Shown here: positions 16,256-25,487 of the stretch, in pieces
Position numbering within the stretch: position 1 is the first letter of the stretch
Layout of the letters: every line of letters starts with the position of its first letter
NCBI RefSeq assembly: GCF_024198255.1
Contig: NZ_JAJVKW010000008.1
Span: 408,773-472,772 of the forward strand
Source: Myxococcus guangdongensis
GTDB taxonomy: Bacteria > Myxococcota > Myxococcia > Myxococcales > Myxococcaceae
Length of the DNA: 64,000 bases
Reading direction: 5' to 3'
Notes under the pieces: model-generated
What the model was told of the DNA's origin: nothing
The model's input: only the letters and a program-made list of their open reading frames with translations
The model's database searches: none
Translations under genes and position numbers: made by a program

Positions 16256-18193
16256 ATGACCGTCGACGCTTCCCCCCAGCGGGAAACCCACGCCTTCCAG
16301 GCGGAGATCAACCAGCTCCTCAGCCTGGTCATCAATTCGCTCTACAGCCACAAGGAGATCTTCCTCCGGGAGCTGGTCTCCAACGCCTCGGACGCGCTGG
16401 ACAGGCTGCGCTTCCGCGCGATTACCGAGCCGGAGCTGCTCGCGGACGCGCCGGAGCTGGAGCTGCGCATCATTCCGGACGCGGAGAAGAACACCCTCAC
16501 CATCGAGGACACCGGCGTCGGCATGTCGCACGACGAGCTGGTGAAGAACCTGGGCACCATCGCCCACTCCGGCTCGCGCGAGTTCATCCAGGCGATGACC
16601 CAGCGTGGCCAGAAGGACATGCAGCTCATCGGCCAGTTCGGCGTGGGCTTCTACAGCGCGTACCTCGTGGCGGACCGCGTGGAGGTCGTCAGCCGCGCCG
16701 CCGGCAAGGACAGCCAGGCCTGGAAGTGGACGTCCGAGGCGCACGGCACCTTCACCGTGGAGCCCTCCGAGCGCGCCGCCCGGGGCACCTCCGTCATCCT
16801 CCACCTCAAGGAGGACCAGAAGGAGTTCCTGGACGAGTGGCGCGTGCGCTCGCTGATTACCCAGTACTCCGACTACGTCGGCCACCCCATCAAGCTCCAG
16901 GTGACCAAGACGACGGGCACGGGGGACGACGCCAAGACGGAGAGCGCGCTGGAGGTGGTGAACAAGGCGAGCGCCCTGTGGCAGCGCGCCAAATCGGACA
17001 TCACCGACGAGCAGTACCAGGAGTTCTACAAGCACCTGACGCACGACTGGGAGAAGCCGCTCGCGTGGACGCACTTCAAGGCGGACGGCAACCAGCAGTT
17101 CACCGGCCTGCTCTTCCTGCCGAAGAACCCGCCGTTCGACTTGAACGCGCAGCAGCAGCGCGGGGTGCGGCTGTTCGTCAAGCGCGTGTTCATCATGGAC
17201 CGCTGCGAGGAGCTGGTGCCGCAGTGGCTGCGCTTCGTGCGCGGCGTCATCGACTCGGATGACCTGCCGCTCAACGTGTCGCGCGAGCTGCTCCAGGACT
17301 CGCAGACCGTGCGCGCCATCCGCAAGCACGTGGTGAAGAAGTCGTTGGACCTGTTGGAGAAGCTCGCCAAGGACAAGCCCGAGGACTACACGACGTTCTG
17401 GAAGGCCTTCGGCACGGTGCTCAAGGAGGCGCTGGCCACCGAGGCCGAGCACAAGGACAAGGTGGGCGGCCTGTTGCGCTACGAGAGCTCGCGCGACGAG
17501 GGGCTCACGTCGCTGGCGGACTACGTGTCGCGGATGAAGGAGGGCCAGGAGGCGCTCTATTACATCTACGGCGAGTCCCGGAAGGCGGTGGAGGACAGCC
17601 CCCACCTGGAGGCGCTCAAGCAGCGCGGCTACGAGGTCCTCTTCATGACGGACCCGGTGGACGAGTGGGCGGCGCAGGGCCTGCGCGAGTTCCAGGGCAA
17701 GCCGCTGGTGTCCGCGCTCCAGGCGGACCTGAAGCTGCAGTCCACGGACGAGCAGAAGAAGGAGCACGAGGAGAAGAGCGAGGGGCTCAAGGGGCTCACG
17801 TCGCGGATGAAGGACGTGCTGCAGGACTCGGTGCGCGAGGTGCGCGTGTCGGACCGGCTCACGGACTCGCCGGTGTGCCTCGTCGTCCCCGAGGGCGGCT
17901 CGCCCGCGTACCTGGAGCGGCTGCTGCAGCAGCGGGGTAAGGGAATGCCGAGGGTGAAGCGCATCCTCGAGGTCAATCCCAAGCATCCGGTCATCGAGCA
18001 CCTGAAGACGCTCCACGCCCAGGACCCGGCGCAGGCTCAGGTGTCCGAGTGGATTGAGCTGCTGCATGACCAGGCGCTGCTCACCGAGGGCAGCACCATC
18101 GCCGACCCGAACCGCTTCGCGCGCCGGCTGACGTCGCTGCTCACGCAGGTGGCGGGGCAGGCCGTGAAGGCGCCCGTGGCGCAAGCGACCTGA
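16256..18193 (+). CDS. htpG: Hsp90-family molecular chaperone HtpG
   Basis: Bacterial Hsp90, an ATP-driven dimeric cytosolic chaperone. The N-terminal ATPase (GHKL) domain shows FLRELVSNASDALDRLRF, the D-x-G-x-G motif in IEDTGVGMSHDELVKNLGTIAHSG, and GQFGVGFYSAYLVADRV with the lid glycines. The middle domain has DLPLNVSRELLQDS, containing the catalytic-loop arginine, and the C-terminal dimer region ends near VIEHLKTLHAQDP. The length of 645 residues is normal. ATG 16256 is chosen because GGAGG lies 10 bases upstream and the protein then starts just before the conserved QAEINQLLSLVINSLYSHKE. A strong bidirectional hairpin follows. Confidence 0.97.
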   Translation: MTVDASPQRETHAFQAEINQLLSLVINSLYSHKEIFLRELVSNASDALDRLRFRAITEPELLADAPELELRIIPDAEKNTLTIEDTGVGMSHDELVKNLGTIAHSGSREFIQAMTQRGQKDMQLIGQFGVGFYSAYLVADRVEVVSRAAGKDSQAWKWTSEAHGTFTVEPSERAARGTSVILHLKEDQKEFLDEWRVRSLITQYSDYVGHPIKLQVTKTTGTGDDAKTESALEVVNKASALWQRAKSDITDEQYQEFYKHLTHDWEKPLAWTHFKADGNQQFTGLLFLPKNPPFDLNAQQQRGVRLFVKRVFIMDRCEELVPQWLRFVRGVIDSDDLPLNVSRELLQDSQTVRAIRKHVVKKSLDLLEKLAKDKPEDYTTFWKAFGTVLKEALATEAEHKDKVGGLLRYESSRDEGLTSLADYVSRMKEGQEALYYIYGESRKAVEDSPHLEALKQRGYEVLFMTDPVDEWAAQGLREFQGKPLVSALQADLKLQSTDEQKKEHEEKSEGLKGLTSRMKDVLQDSVREVRVSDRLTDSPVCLVVPEGGSPAYLERLLQQRGKGMPRVKRILEVNPKHPVIEHLKTLHAQDPAQAQVSEWIELLHDQALLTEGSTIADPNRFARRLTSLLTQVAGQAVKAPVAQAT

Positions 18194-18200
18194 CGCCGGC

Positions 18201-18230
18201 CCCCGACCCTTCTTCATGGAAGGGTCGGGG
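18201..18230. terminator. Strong bidirectional hairpin after htpG
   Basis: A perfect 12-bp stem: CCCCGACCCTTC (18201-18212) pairs with GAAGGGTCGGGG (18219-18230) around a 6-base loop. It lies between the convergent stops of htpG and the large lipoprotein gene. It should end both transcripts, though no long T-run follows on either side. Confidence 0.7.
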
Positions 18231-18253
18231 TGCCTCTCCAGGGAAGGGGCCCT

Positions 18254-20395
18254 CTAGGGGCTCGTCCATTCGCGGGTGTATGGGGCCGGGGGGACGACCC
18301 GCTTGGCGCCATACAGGGCCACCCAGCGATGCATGTCCGCTCCATTCTCCTTGTAGCTCTCGCAGTACCAGCACGAGACAAGCGAGCCCCGGAACTGGTC
18401 TAAGTCGACCGACCCATCCCGCACCTCCCGCTCCCGGTAGAGGTTGACGTGGAAGGCGGACCTTCCCCCCAGCGCGGTACAGAGCGCGGGGTCCTCGAGG
18501 TCGGTCCAGCGCAAGCCCAGACCTGGCAGGTACATCAGCCCCTCCGTCAACTCGTCCGGGAAGGACCTGTAGAGCGACGTGTAGGCCCCCCACGGCTCCA
18601 ACCACTTCCAGATGTTCACGGAGGCGAGCTTCGCCTTCGTCGCGGCCTTCTGGGGACACCTGTCCTTCCCTGTCTGCCGGCTCGTCTTCATTCCCTTGTA
18701 GGTGTGAAACGGGTCGCGCTGCTTGTCGTTCGTCCCCAGCAGGTTGACCGTCACGGCCAGGCGGGCCCCGGCGTCATCGGCGGTGAGCACGCCGCTGCTC
18801 ACCCACCCCGAGCAGGGCCAGTTCGGAGGGTCCTGGACCAAGGACAGCACGCCGTGGGCGGGGACCACTCCGACCTGTTCGGTCCTCCCCATGCAGGGGC
18901 GGGAGAAGCGCAGGCGGACGGTGCGAGGAGTCGCCTCGGCGTTCGCCACCTGGACCCCGCTGAAGTAGCCGTAATTGTCGGCCATCACCAGAGGGAGGAC
19001 GAACTGGGAGCTCGTCTCCTCCAGGCCGAACGCCTCGTAGGTCGACGAGGAGTAGCCCCAGGTGGCCAGGGGGCGCTGGTGATTGACCAGCGCGACGATG
19101 GGCGCGCCCGTCGAGGTGATGCGCCCGCTGCCGTTGAGCACGCAGTCGCCGAACATCTCCACCGTGACGAAGAAGTGCGACGAGCCGGGCGCGATGGTCG
19201 CGAAGCGCGAACCCGGACGCGCGCTGGCATCCGTGCAGGTGGACCCGGGCCCCGGGACGAACTTCATCTCCACCTGGGCGGGGACGGACCCGACGTTCGT
19301 CACCGCGGTGCCGGACCAGAACCCGAACCAGTTGTGCTGGATGATGGGCGCCAGCACCGTGTTCGAGCCGTCATGCTCGCTGAACATGGAGGCCGCGTTG
19401 ATTCGCCGTGACAGGTCGAACTGGAGGACGGTTCCCACGAGCATGGACAGGGGGCCGCCGCTCGCGGGGCCCTCGACGATGCCCGTGGCGGCGACCGCGC
19501 CCGTGGGGAGCCCCGGCACACGCCACGCATCGAGGCTGCGGGACTGTCCGGCCTCCAGCCGCAGCGGCGCGCTGCCCAGCGCCGGGTGGTAGATGGGCCC
19601 TCCGGGAAAGTCGAAGCGGACCCGGAACGTGAGCGGTCCGGGCGTGGGGTTCTGGTAGGTGAGGATGGAGTTCCAGCGCGCGTTCGAGTCTCCATTGCGC
19701 ACCTGGACCACGGGAGCGATGGCTCGGCTCCCGGAGGGACGCAGACCGTTGTAGCTGGAGCCGCCCTCCTGGTTGCCCCGCATCAGGTTGACCATCGCCT
19801 CCACCGTCGTGGGCGAGGAGCCCTCCGTGGTGACGATGGCGGAGCCCTGGAACGTCGTGGGCACGGGGCTGCCCGTCAACACGCGCCCCCGGACGGACAC
19901 CATGTTGGTGATGTCATCCACGCGAGGAATGGAGATGGAGTCCTGGGGCGCGAGGGTGATGACCTGACGCGCGGCGAGCGCGCCTCCCATGCGCTCATCG
20001 ACGTAGAGGATGTGGACCGTGTTCTGGGTATTGCCGTGGTTGATGAGCGAGATGCCCGTCCAGAGCGGCTCGACGCGCCCGTCCTCCAGGACCCGGTTCG
20101 CCGACTTTCCCGCGATGAGGGGCAACAGGATGCTGTCCGGCGCGCGAATCATCAGCTCGCCGACGCGCGTCCCCGTGCCGAGCGAGAGCGCGGCCTCGGC
20201 CTGCGCCACCGGGGATGCGGTCTGTTGTGCGGGGACGAAGACATCCTCCGCGCCGCCGCAACCGACGAGCGCCGCGCAGAGCCACGCCAGCAGCAGCACA
20301 CTTCCACCTCGAGAGGGCTTCCACGAGGCCTTGCGCGAGGAGCACGACCGGACGACCGGAGATACGACGACGCATCGACCACGCGGTGGCTGCAT
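18254..20395 (-). CDS. Large lipoprotein of unknown function (713 aa)
   Basis: The N-terminus has an unusually long basic lead (about 30 residues with RSCSSRKASWKPSR) followed by the hydrophobic LLLAWLCAALVGC, a lipobox with acylated Cys46. The body is beta-rich with repeated patterns such as a Y-x-N-P-T-P-G-P-L-T-F-R-V-R-F strand pair and ANAEATPRTVRLRFSRP, which look like several Ig-like or beta-sandwich units. The last 110 residues, beginning near DKQRDPFHTYKGMK, differ: they are basic, rich in Trp and Tyr, and contain SCWYC. I do not recognise a family. ATG 20395 has GGGAGG 4 bases upstream. It sits opposite htpG across a shared hairpin and divergent from the histone-tail protein gene. 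Confidence 0.65.
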   Translation of the reverse strand: MQPPRGRCVVVSPVVRSCSSRKASWKPSRGGSVLLLAWLCAALVGCGGAEDVFVPAQQTASPVAQAEAALSLGTGTRVGELMIRAPDSILLPLIAGKSANRVLEDGRVEPLWTGISLINHGNTQNTVHILYVDERMGGALAARQVITLAPQDSISIPRVDDITNMVSVRGRVLTGSPVPTTFQGSAIVTTEGSSPTTVEAMVNLMRGNQEGGSSYNGLRPSGSRAIAPVVQVRNGDSNARWNSILTYQNPTPGPLTFRVRFDFPGGPIYHPALGSAPLRLEAGQSRSLDAWRVPGLPTGAVAATGIVEGPASGGPLSMLVGTVLQFDLSRRINAASMFSEHDGSNTVLAPIIQHNWFGFWSGTAVTNVGSVPAQVEMKFVPGPGSTCTDASARPGSRFATIAPGSSHFFVTVEMFGDCVLNGSGRITSTGAPIVALVNHQRPLATWGYSSSTYEAFGLEETSSQFVLPLVMADNYGYFSGVQVANAEATPRTVRLRFSRPCMGRTEQVGVVPAHGVLSLVQDPPNWPCSGWVSSGVLTADDAGARLAVTVNLLGTNDKQRDPFHTYKGMKTSRQTGKDRCPQKAATKAKLASVNIWKWLEPWGAYTSLYRSFPDELTEGLMYLPGLGLRWTDLEDPALCTALGGRSAFHVNLYREREVRDGSVDLDQFRGSLVSCWYCESYKENGADMHRWVALYGAKRVVPPAPYTREWTSP

Positions 20396-20470
20396 GCTTC
20401 CTCCCTGCTGGAAGAAACGGCTCGATGGAGGACTCCTCGCGGGAGCCCGGGAGCTGAAACGGGAGCTGCA

Positions 20471-20476
20471 ATTGTA
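20471..20476 (-). promoter_or_regulatory. Candidate -10 box for the large lipoprotein gene
   Basis: On the minus strand this reads TACAAT, a 5 of 6 match to TATAAT, in the only A/T-rich spot of a GC-rich gap. The base expected for initiation lies about 70 bases before the lipoprotein ATG. No good -35 is visible. A GGGAGCTG direct repeat lies just downstream. Confidence 0.35.
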
Positions 20477-20635
20477 ACTCAAGACGCGGATTCGGCGCCC
20501 GTGAGGCCGACGCCGCGCGAAAGGCACGCCCGCGCGGCGCCACGTCCCCTGCCGGCGGGTCCAGGCGGTCCCGGGTCCCGCTGGATGGCTTTTCGCCGGA
20601 AATGCCCCAGTCCGGAGCCGTACCGTTAGACAGCC

Positions 20636-21598
20636 ATGTCAGCGATAGGGAATGATGGCTGGATGTCCCAGACCTCCTTCGCCGTCTTCACGTGCGACAT
20701 CCTCCCGACGGCGGACGCCTCTGTCCGCTCCGCCATCCAGGGAGTGGTTCGCGCGGAGCTCAGCAAGCCCCACCGTCGCGTGCGTCAGCCGCTCGGCAAC
20801 CAGTGGCTGGTGCGCTTCGACGACGGTGGCTTCAATGCCTTCGTGCTGGTGCTGAGCACGCTGCGCGCGCGCTACCCGGAGTCCTTCCGCTACCTGGTCG
20901 TCGGCTGGAACGACATGGGCTCGGTGGCGCTCTATCCCCTGGGTGGCGCGACGCCCAACACGCTGAGCCTCGTCACCGCGATGGCCGCCGTGGCCTCGGG
21001 CGCGGACGAACTGGCGGCGCCGCTGCTGCTGGCGTCGGGCCCGCTCACCGCGAACGACTTCCCGCTGCAGTGGGCGGACGAGGCAGGTGAGGCGGAGAGC
21101 CTCCTGGGCGCGGCGGCGGCGCGGACCCGGCGCGTGGCGACTCCCGGTCCTCGTCGGAGCGTGACGCGGACGCCCCGCGCGCCCGCGCCCGCGCCCGTCA
21201 TCAGCGAGGCGCCCGTGCCGGCCCCGGTGGTGGTGAGCGCGGTCGAGGAGGCCCCCGCGCCCGTGGTGAGCGAGGCCCCCGCGGCGGAGGTTGCCGAGAC
21301 CCCGAGCGGCGGACGCAAGGGTGCGCGTCGCAAGGGCGCGCGCAAGGCCGGCACGGCGCGGGCGAAGAAGGCCCCGGGCGGGAAGCGGGCCGCCAAGAAG
21401 GTGGCCCGAACGGAGCGCACGGAGGAGGCCGCGAAGCGTCGGCGTCCCACCGCGACGAGCAAGCGGACCGGTGGCAAGCGCCGGGGCACCGCGGTCAGCG
21501 CGAAGCGCTCCACGTCGGGAAAGCCCAAGGCGGCCAAGGCGAAGGCCAAGAGCCCTCGCGCGACGGCGAAGCGCAAGGGCAAGAAGGGCGCTCGCTGA
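20636..21598 (+). CDS. Protein with histone H1-like Lys/Arg/Ala-rich tail (320 aa)
   Basis: Residues about 1-135 form a compact domain (FAVFTCDILPTADASVRSAIQGVV, NQWLVRFDDGGFNAFVLVLSTLRARYP) that I cannot assign. From about 140 there is a Pro/Ala/Val linker with repeated acidic APVVSEAP units, then from about 222 to the end a strongly basic tail of K/R/A/G/P/T (for example RKGARRKGARKAG, TARAKKAPGGKRAAKK and PKAAKAKAKSPRATAKRK). The tail looks like the C-terminal domain of eukaryotic histone H1 or the AT-hook/KAR tails of bacterial nucleoid proteins. It is likely to bind DNA or RNA without sequence preference. No signal peptide, so cytoplasmic. The start could also be the internal ATG at residue 10. 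Confidence 0.72.
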   Translation: MSAIGNDGWMSQTSFAVFTCDILPTADASVRSAIQGVVRAELSKPHRRVRQPLGNQWLVRFDDGGFNAFVLVLSTLRARYPESFRYLVVGWNDMGSVALYPLGGATPNTLSLVTAMAAVASGADELAAPLLLASGPLTANDFPLQWADEAGEAESLLGAAAARTRRVATPGPRRSVTRTPRAPAPAPVISEAPVPAPVVVSAVEEAPAPVVSEAPAAEVAETPSGGRKGARRKGARKAGTARAKKAPGGKRAAKKVARTERTEEAAKRRRPTATSKRTGGKRRGTAVSAKRSTSGKPKAAKAKAKSPRATAKRKGKKGAR

Positions 21599-21998
21599 AG
21601 CGTGCGTCGTGACGCCGCGCGCGGCTGACGTGCGCGGCGTCTTGCTTCAAACCGACGGTGGCGTCATCGCCGGAAGTCCGAACGCACCTGCGCCGTGTGT
21701 GCCCTGCGCGGCCCCGCTTTGAGCTTGAGCTCCCTTCGTGGCGCATGGCGCCGGGCTGCTCGACCCGGCGGCCTCATCGATAGACGGCCGGACGCACCTG
21801 CGCTGTGCGCGCTCCATGCGAGGCGCCCTTGAGGTCACGCGCCCCTTCATGCGCATGGGCACCAGTGGCTTCGCCGTCGGGAGCGCCAGGGTCGCCACAA
21901 GGAGGAGGCACTGCGGAGACTCGCCCACGCGGATGCCCTCGACGAACGTACCGTCGTTCACCTCACCGTGAGGCCGCCCCAGACGCGAGCGCCACCTC
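21599..21998. other. 400-bp gap without a convincing gene
   Basis: Several short frames cross this gap but none has a good ribosome site or protein character. The minus-strand frame from 21955 to 21840 reads somewhat protein-like (EVNDGTFVEGIRVGESP), so a gene remnant is possible. Two imperfect 25-base direct repeats lie inside and are listed separately. Confidence 0.4.
21678..21812. repeat. Pair of 25-base imperfect direct repeats
   Basis: Copies at 21678-21702 and 21788-21812 share the core ACGCACCTGCGC and match at 21 of 25 positions. All four differences are transitions. Function unknown; they could be remnants of an intergenic repeat or protein-binding sites. Confidence 0.5.
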
Positions 21999-23264
21999 TC
22001 ACAATCCCATGTCGAGCAGCACCGCCTCCGCCGCGCGCCGTCCCGAGCCCAGCGCGCCGTGGATGGACGCGCTGTCCCGGTGGTCACCGCACACGTAGAG
22101 CCCCGGTGACAGTCGCACCGGCCGATGCGGCGGCTCCAGCGCGGCCACCGTCTGCGCCGGCAGCGCGAACGGGAGCGAGTACGTGCGCAGGTGCCGCCAG
22201 TCCGCCACCGCGGCGCCGAACCACTCCGCCAGCTCCACGCTCACCCGCTCACGCAGCCCCGCCTCATCCGAGTGCACGCCCAGCACGGACACGGACACCA
22301 GCGCCTGTCCCCGCGGCGCATACGCGGGCGACACCTCGCTCATCACCGCCACGTTGTTCACCACGCCCCGCCCCTCGCCATTGAGCAGGAGCCACGGCCC
22401 CTCCACCGGAGGCTCCGGCGCGGCGAAGTACAGACACGTCACCGCGTTCATCATCGGCACCGGCATCCCGGGGAGCAGCCGCGCCGCGGCCAACGGGTCC
22501 GTGGCCACCACCACCGCCTTGGCACCGAGCATCTCCCCATCCGCCATCCGCACCCGGTGCCCCCACACATCGGCCACGGGTGCGTGCCTTCGCAGCGCGA
22601 CGGGCGGCAGCTTCGCGGCGAGCTGCTCCGCAATCACCCCCATCCCCCGCTCCGGCACCCCGGCCTCGCCCGAGGCGAACATCCGGAAGACGAACTCCAG
22701 GAAGCGGCTGGACGTGTTCAGCGAGCGGTCCAGGAAGATGCCCGCCAGGAAGGGCCGCAGGAAGCCCTCCACCATCTCCTCCGTGAAGCCCAGCTCCTCC
22801 AGGTAGCGCCGCGAGGTGCGCTGGGGACGCAGCCACACGTCCTCGTCTTCTCCCGAGCGCGAGAGCTGCCGCAGCTCCAGCACGCGCAGCTTGTCACCGA
22901 ACGTCCCGGGGACGTCGAGCAGGTGCGAGAGCGCCGTCACCGGCTGACGCAGCGGGTCCGCCACCGTGCGGAGCCGCCCCTGTCGCCACACCTTGGCGCC
23001 CGGCATGAAGCGCCGCAGACTCAGCGCCTCCACGTCGAGCTGCCTCCGCCCCTCCGGGTAGGCCGTCAGGTAGACCTGGAACCCACGGTCCAGCAGGAAG
23101 CCCTCATGCGAATCCGTGCGGACACGGCCACCCGGAGCATCCCCGGCTTCCAGGACCACCACTTTCAAGCGGGATTGGACGAGCGCTCGCGCGCACGCCA
23201 GCCCCGCGAGACCCGCGCCCACGACGATGACGTCCGGGTTCGACACGCGCTCTCCCACATCCAC
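21999..23264 (-). CDS. FAD-dependent amine-oxidase-family oxidoreductase (421 aa)
   Basis: An FAD flavoenzyme of the protoporphyrinogen oxidase/phytoene desaturase/monoamine oxidase superfamily. The N-terminal dinucleotide fold is VIVVGAGLAGLACARAL (G-x-G-x-x-G), with the ribose-binding Glu in VVLEAGDAPGGRVRTD. The C-terminal FAD-closing segment is LYVCGDHRDSASIHGALGSGRRAAEAVL. Internal KLRVLELRQL and FLRPFLAGIFLDRSLNTSSRFLEFVFRMFASGE follow cyanobacterial/plant-like NAD(P)-binding amine oxidases. Substrate unknown. Start: GTG 23264 has GGAGGGG 7 bases upstream and is preferred; GTG 23246 after GGGAGA is also possible. It is divergent from the aroF-trp operon. Confidence 0.82.
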   Translation of the reverse strand: MDVGERVSNPDVIVVGAGLAGLACARALVQSRLKVVVLEAGDAPGGRVRTDSHEGFLLDRGFQVYLTAYPEGRRQLDVEALSLRRFMPGAKVWRQGRLRTVADPLRQPVTALSHLLDVPGTFGDKLRVLELRQLSRSGEDEDVWLRPQRTSRRYLEELGFTEEMVEGFLRPFLAGIFLDRSLNTSSRFLEFVFRMFASGEAGVPERGMGVIAEQLAAKLPPVALRRHAPVADVWGHRVRMADGEMLGAKAVVVATDPLAAARLLPGMPVPMMNAVTCLYFAAPEPPVEGPWLLLNGEGRGVVNNVAVMSEVSPAYAPRGQALVSVSVLGVHSDEAGLRERVSVELAEWFGAAVADWRHLRTYSLPFALPAQTVAALEPPHRPVRLSPGLYVCGDHRDSASIHGALGSGRRAAEAVLLDMGL

Positions 23265-23389
23265 GCTGGCTCCCCTCCATGCTGGTGCGGCGAGCGCGCG
23301 GGCTGCAACCAGCACCGTCGTCCAGGTTGCTCGGGAGCGAACACTTGTGCAGAACTGGAAGGCGAGGCGCCACATGCAAGAGCCTCGAA

Positions 23390-23408
23390 ACGCCGGGCTT
23401 CCCGGCGT
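23390..23408 (+). promoter_or_regulatory. Leader hairpin before aroF
   Basis: ACGCCGGG-CTT-CCCGGCGT is a perfect 8-bp stem 30 bases before the aroF start. It lies inside a 13-codon frame (23374-23415) that has no Trp, Phe or Tyr codons, so classical attenuation is not supported. It could still be a leader terminator or RNA-stability element. Confidence 0.4.
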
Positions 23409-23438
23409 CACCTGAGTGGAGAGAAGGCGGGTTACCCC

Positions 23439-24464
<1,026 letters not shown>

Positions 24465-24470
24465 CGCGCG

Positions 24471-25487
24471 ATGACCCTCAAGGAAGCGCTGGGCAAGGTG
24501 GTGGGCCGGCGCGACCTCACCCGCGAGGAGATGGCCCGGGTCATGGGCCTGATGCTCGCGGGCGAGGCATCGCCTGCCCAAGTGGGGGCGCTGGCGACGG
24601 CGCTCAAGATGAAGGGTGAGACCGAGGATGAAATCCTCGGCGCCGCGGAGGCCATGCGGGCCTGCGCGGCGAAGCTGTCTCCGCGCGCGCAGGTGGTGCT
24701 CGACACCTGCGGCACGGGCGGGGACGGCGCGCACACCTTCAACATCTCCACCGCGGTGGCCTTCGTGGCCGCCGGGGCGGGGGTGACGGTGGCCAAGCAC
24801 GGCAACCGCGCGGTCTCCAGTCGGTGTGGCAGCGCGGACGTGCTCGCCGCGCTGGGTGTGTCCATGGAGCGGCCGCACGAGCGCGTCGCGCTCGACATCG
24901 ACGAATACGGCGTGGGGTTCCTCTTCGCGCCCTCGCACCACAGCGCGCTCAAGCACGTGGCGCAGGCCCGGCGGGACATGGGCTTCCACAGCATGTTCAA
25001 CCTGCTGGGGCCGCTGACCAACCCGGCCGGCGCGCGCTATCAGCTGCTCGGGACGTTCGATGGCAAGCGCGTGGAGCAGACGGCGCGCGTGCTGGGGCGA
25101 CTGGGCAGCCGGCGCGCGTGGGTGGTGCACGGCCACGATGGGCTGGATGAAATCTCGCCCTGCGCGCCCACCGAGGTGGCTGAGCTGCGCGAGGACGGCA
25201 CGGTGCGCTGCTTCACGGTGCGGCCCGAGGACGCGGGGCTCGAAGTGGTGTCACGCGAGGACATCGCTGGCGGTGACGCGGACGAGAACGCGAAGCGGCT
25301 GCGCTCGCTGCTCGACGGCGAGCGCTCCGGGCTGCGCACGGCGGTGCTGCTCAACGCGGCGGCGTCGCTCGTGGTCGTCGGACAAGCGGAGGACCTGCGC
25401 GAGGGCGTGAAGAAGGCGGAGCACGCCATCGACTCGGGCGCGGCGTCGCGCAAGCTCGCCTCGCTCATCCACGGGGCCGTGTCATGA
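24471..25487 (+). CDS. trpD: Anthranilate phosphoribosyltransferase
   Basis: TrpD transfers phosphoribose from PRPP to anthranilate, step two of tryptophan synthesis. The N-terminal helical domain (1-70) leads into the PRPP-binding loop DTCGTGGDGAHTFNIST (79-94), and VAKHGNRAVSSRCGSADVL (108-124) and FLFAPSHHSALKHV are the family's anthranilate/PRPP elements. FNLLGPLTNPAGA is also diagnostic. The length of 338 residues is normal. Its stop overlaps the trpC start by 4 bases (ATGA), a sign of translational coupling. It is a separate protein, not fused to TrpG as in some bacteria. Confidence 0.96.
   Translation: MTLKEALGKVVGRRDLTREEMARVMGLMLAGEASPAQVGALATALKMKGETEDEILGAAEAMRACAAKLSPRAQVVLDTCGTGGDGAHTFNISTAVAFVAAGAGVTVAKHGNRAVSSRCGSADVLAALGVSMERPHERVALDIDEYGVGFLFAPSHHSALKHVAQARRDMGFHSMFNLLGPLTNPAGARYQLLGTFDGKRVEQTARVLGRLGSRRAWVVHGHDGLDEISPCAPTEVAELREDGTVRCFTVRPEDAGLEVVSREDIAGGDADENAKRLRSLLDGERSGLRTAVLLNAAASLVVVGQAEDLREGVKKAEHAIDSGAASRKLASLIHGAVS

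Noticed and set aside
14564..18217. 1217-residue open frame on the minus strand across three genes
   Set aside because: It is the antisense of htpG, the CBM21 gene and part of the M49 gene, with His/Arg/Leu-rich low-complexity sequence typical of the reverse frame of GC-rich coding DNA. It has no ribosome site and no conserved motif.
21647..22087. 146-residue minus-strand frame
   Set aside because: Overlaps the end of the FAD enzyme gene and lacks a ribosome site; only a short middle part looks protein-like. It may be a remnant, noted under the gap entry.
23374..23415. 13-codon leader peptide before aroF
   Set aside because: No Trp, Phe or Tyr codons and no good ribosome site, so classical attenuation is not supported. 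The hairpin alone is reported.
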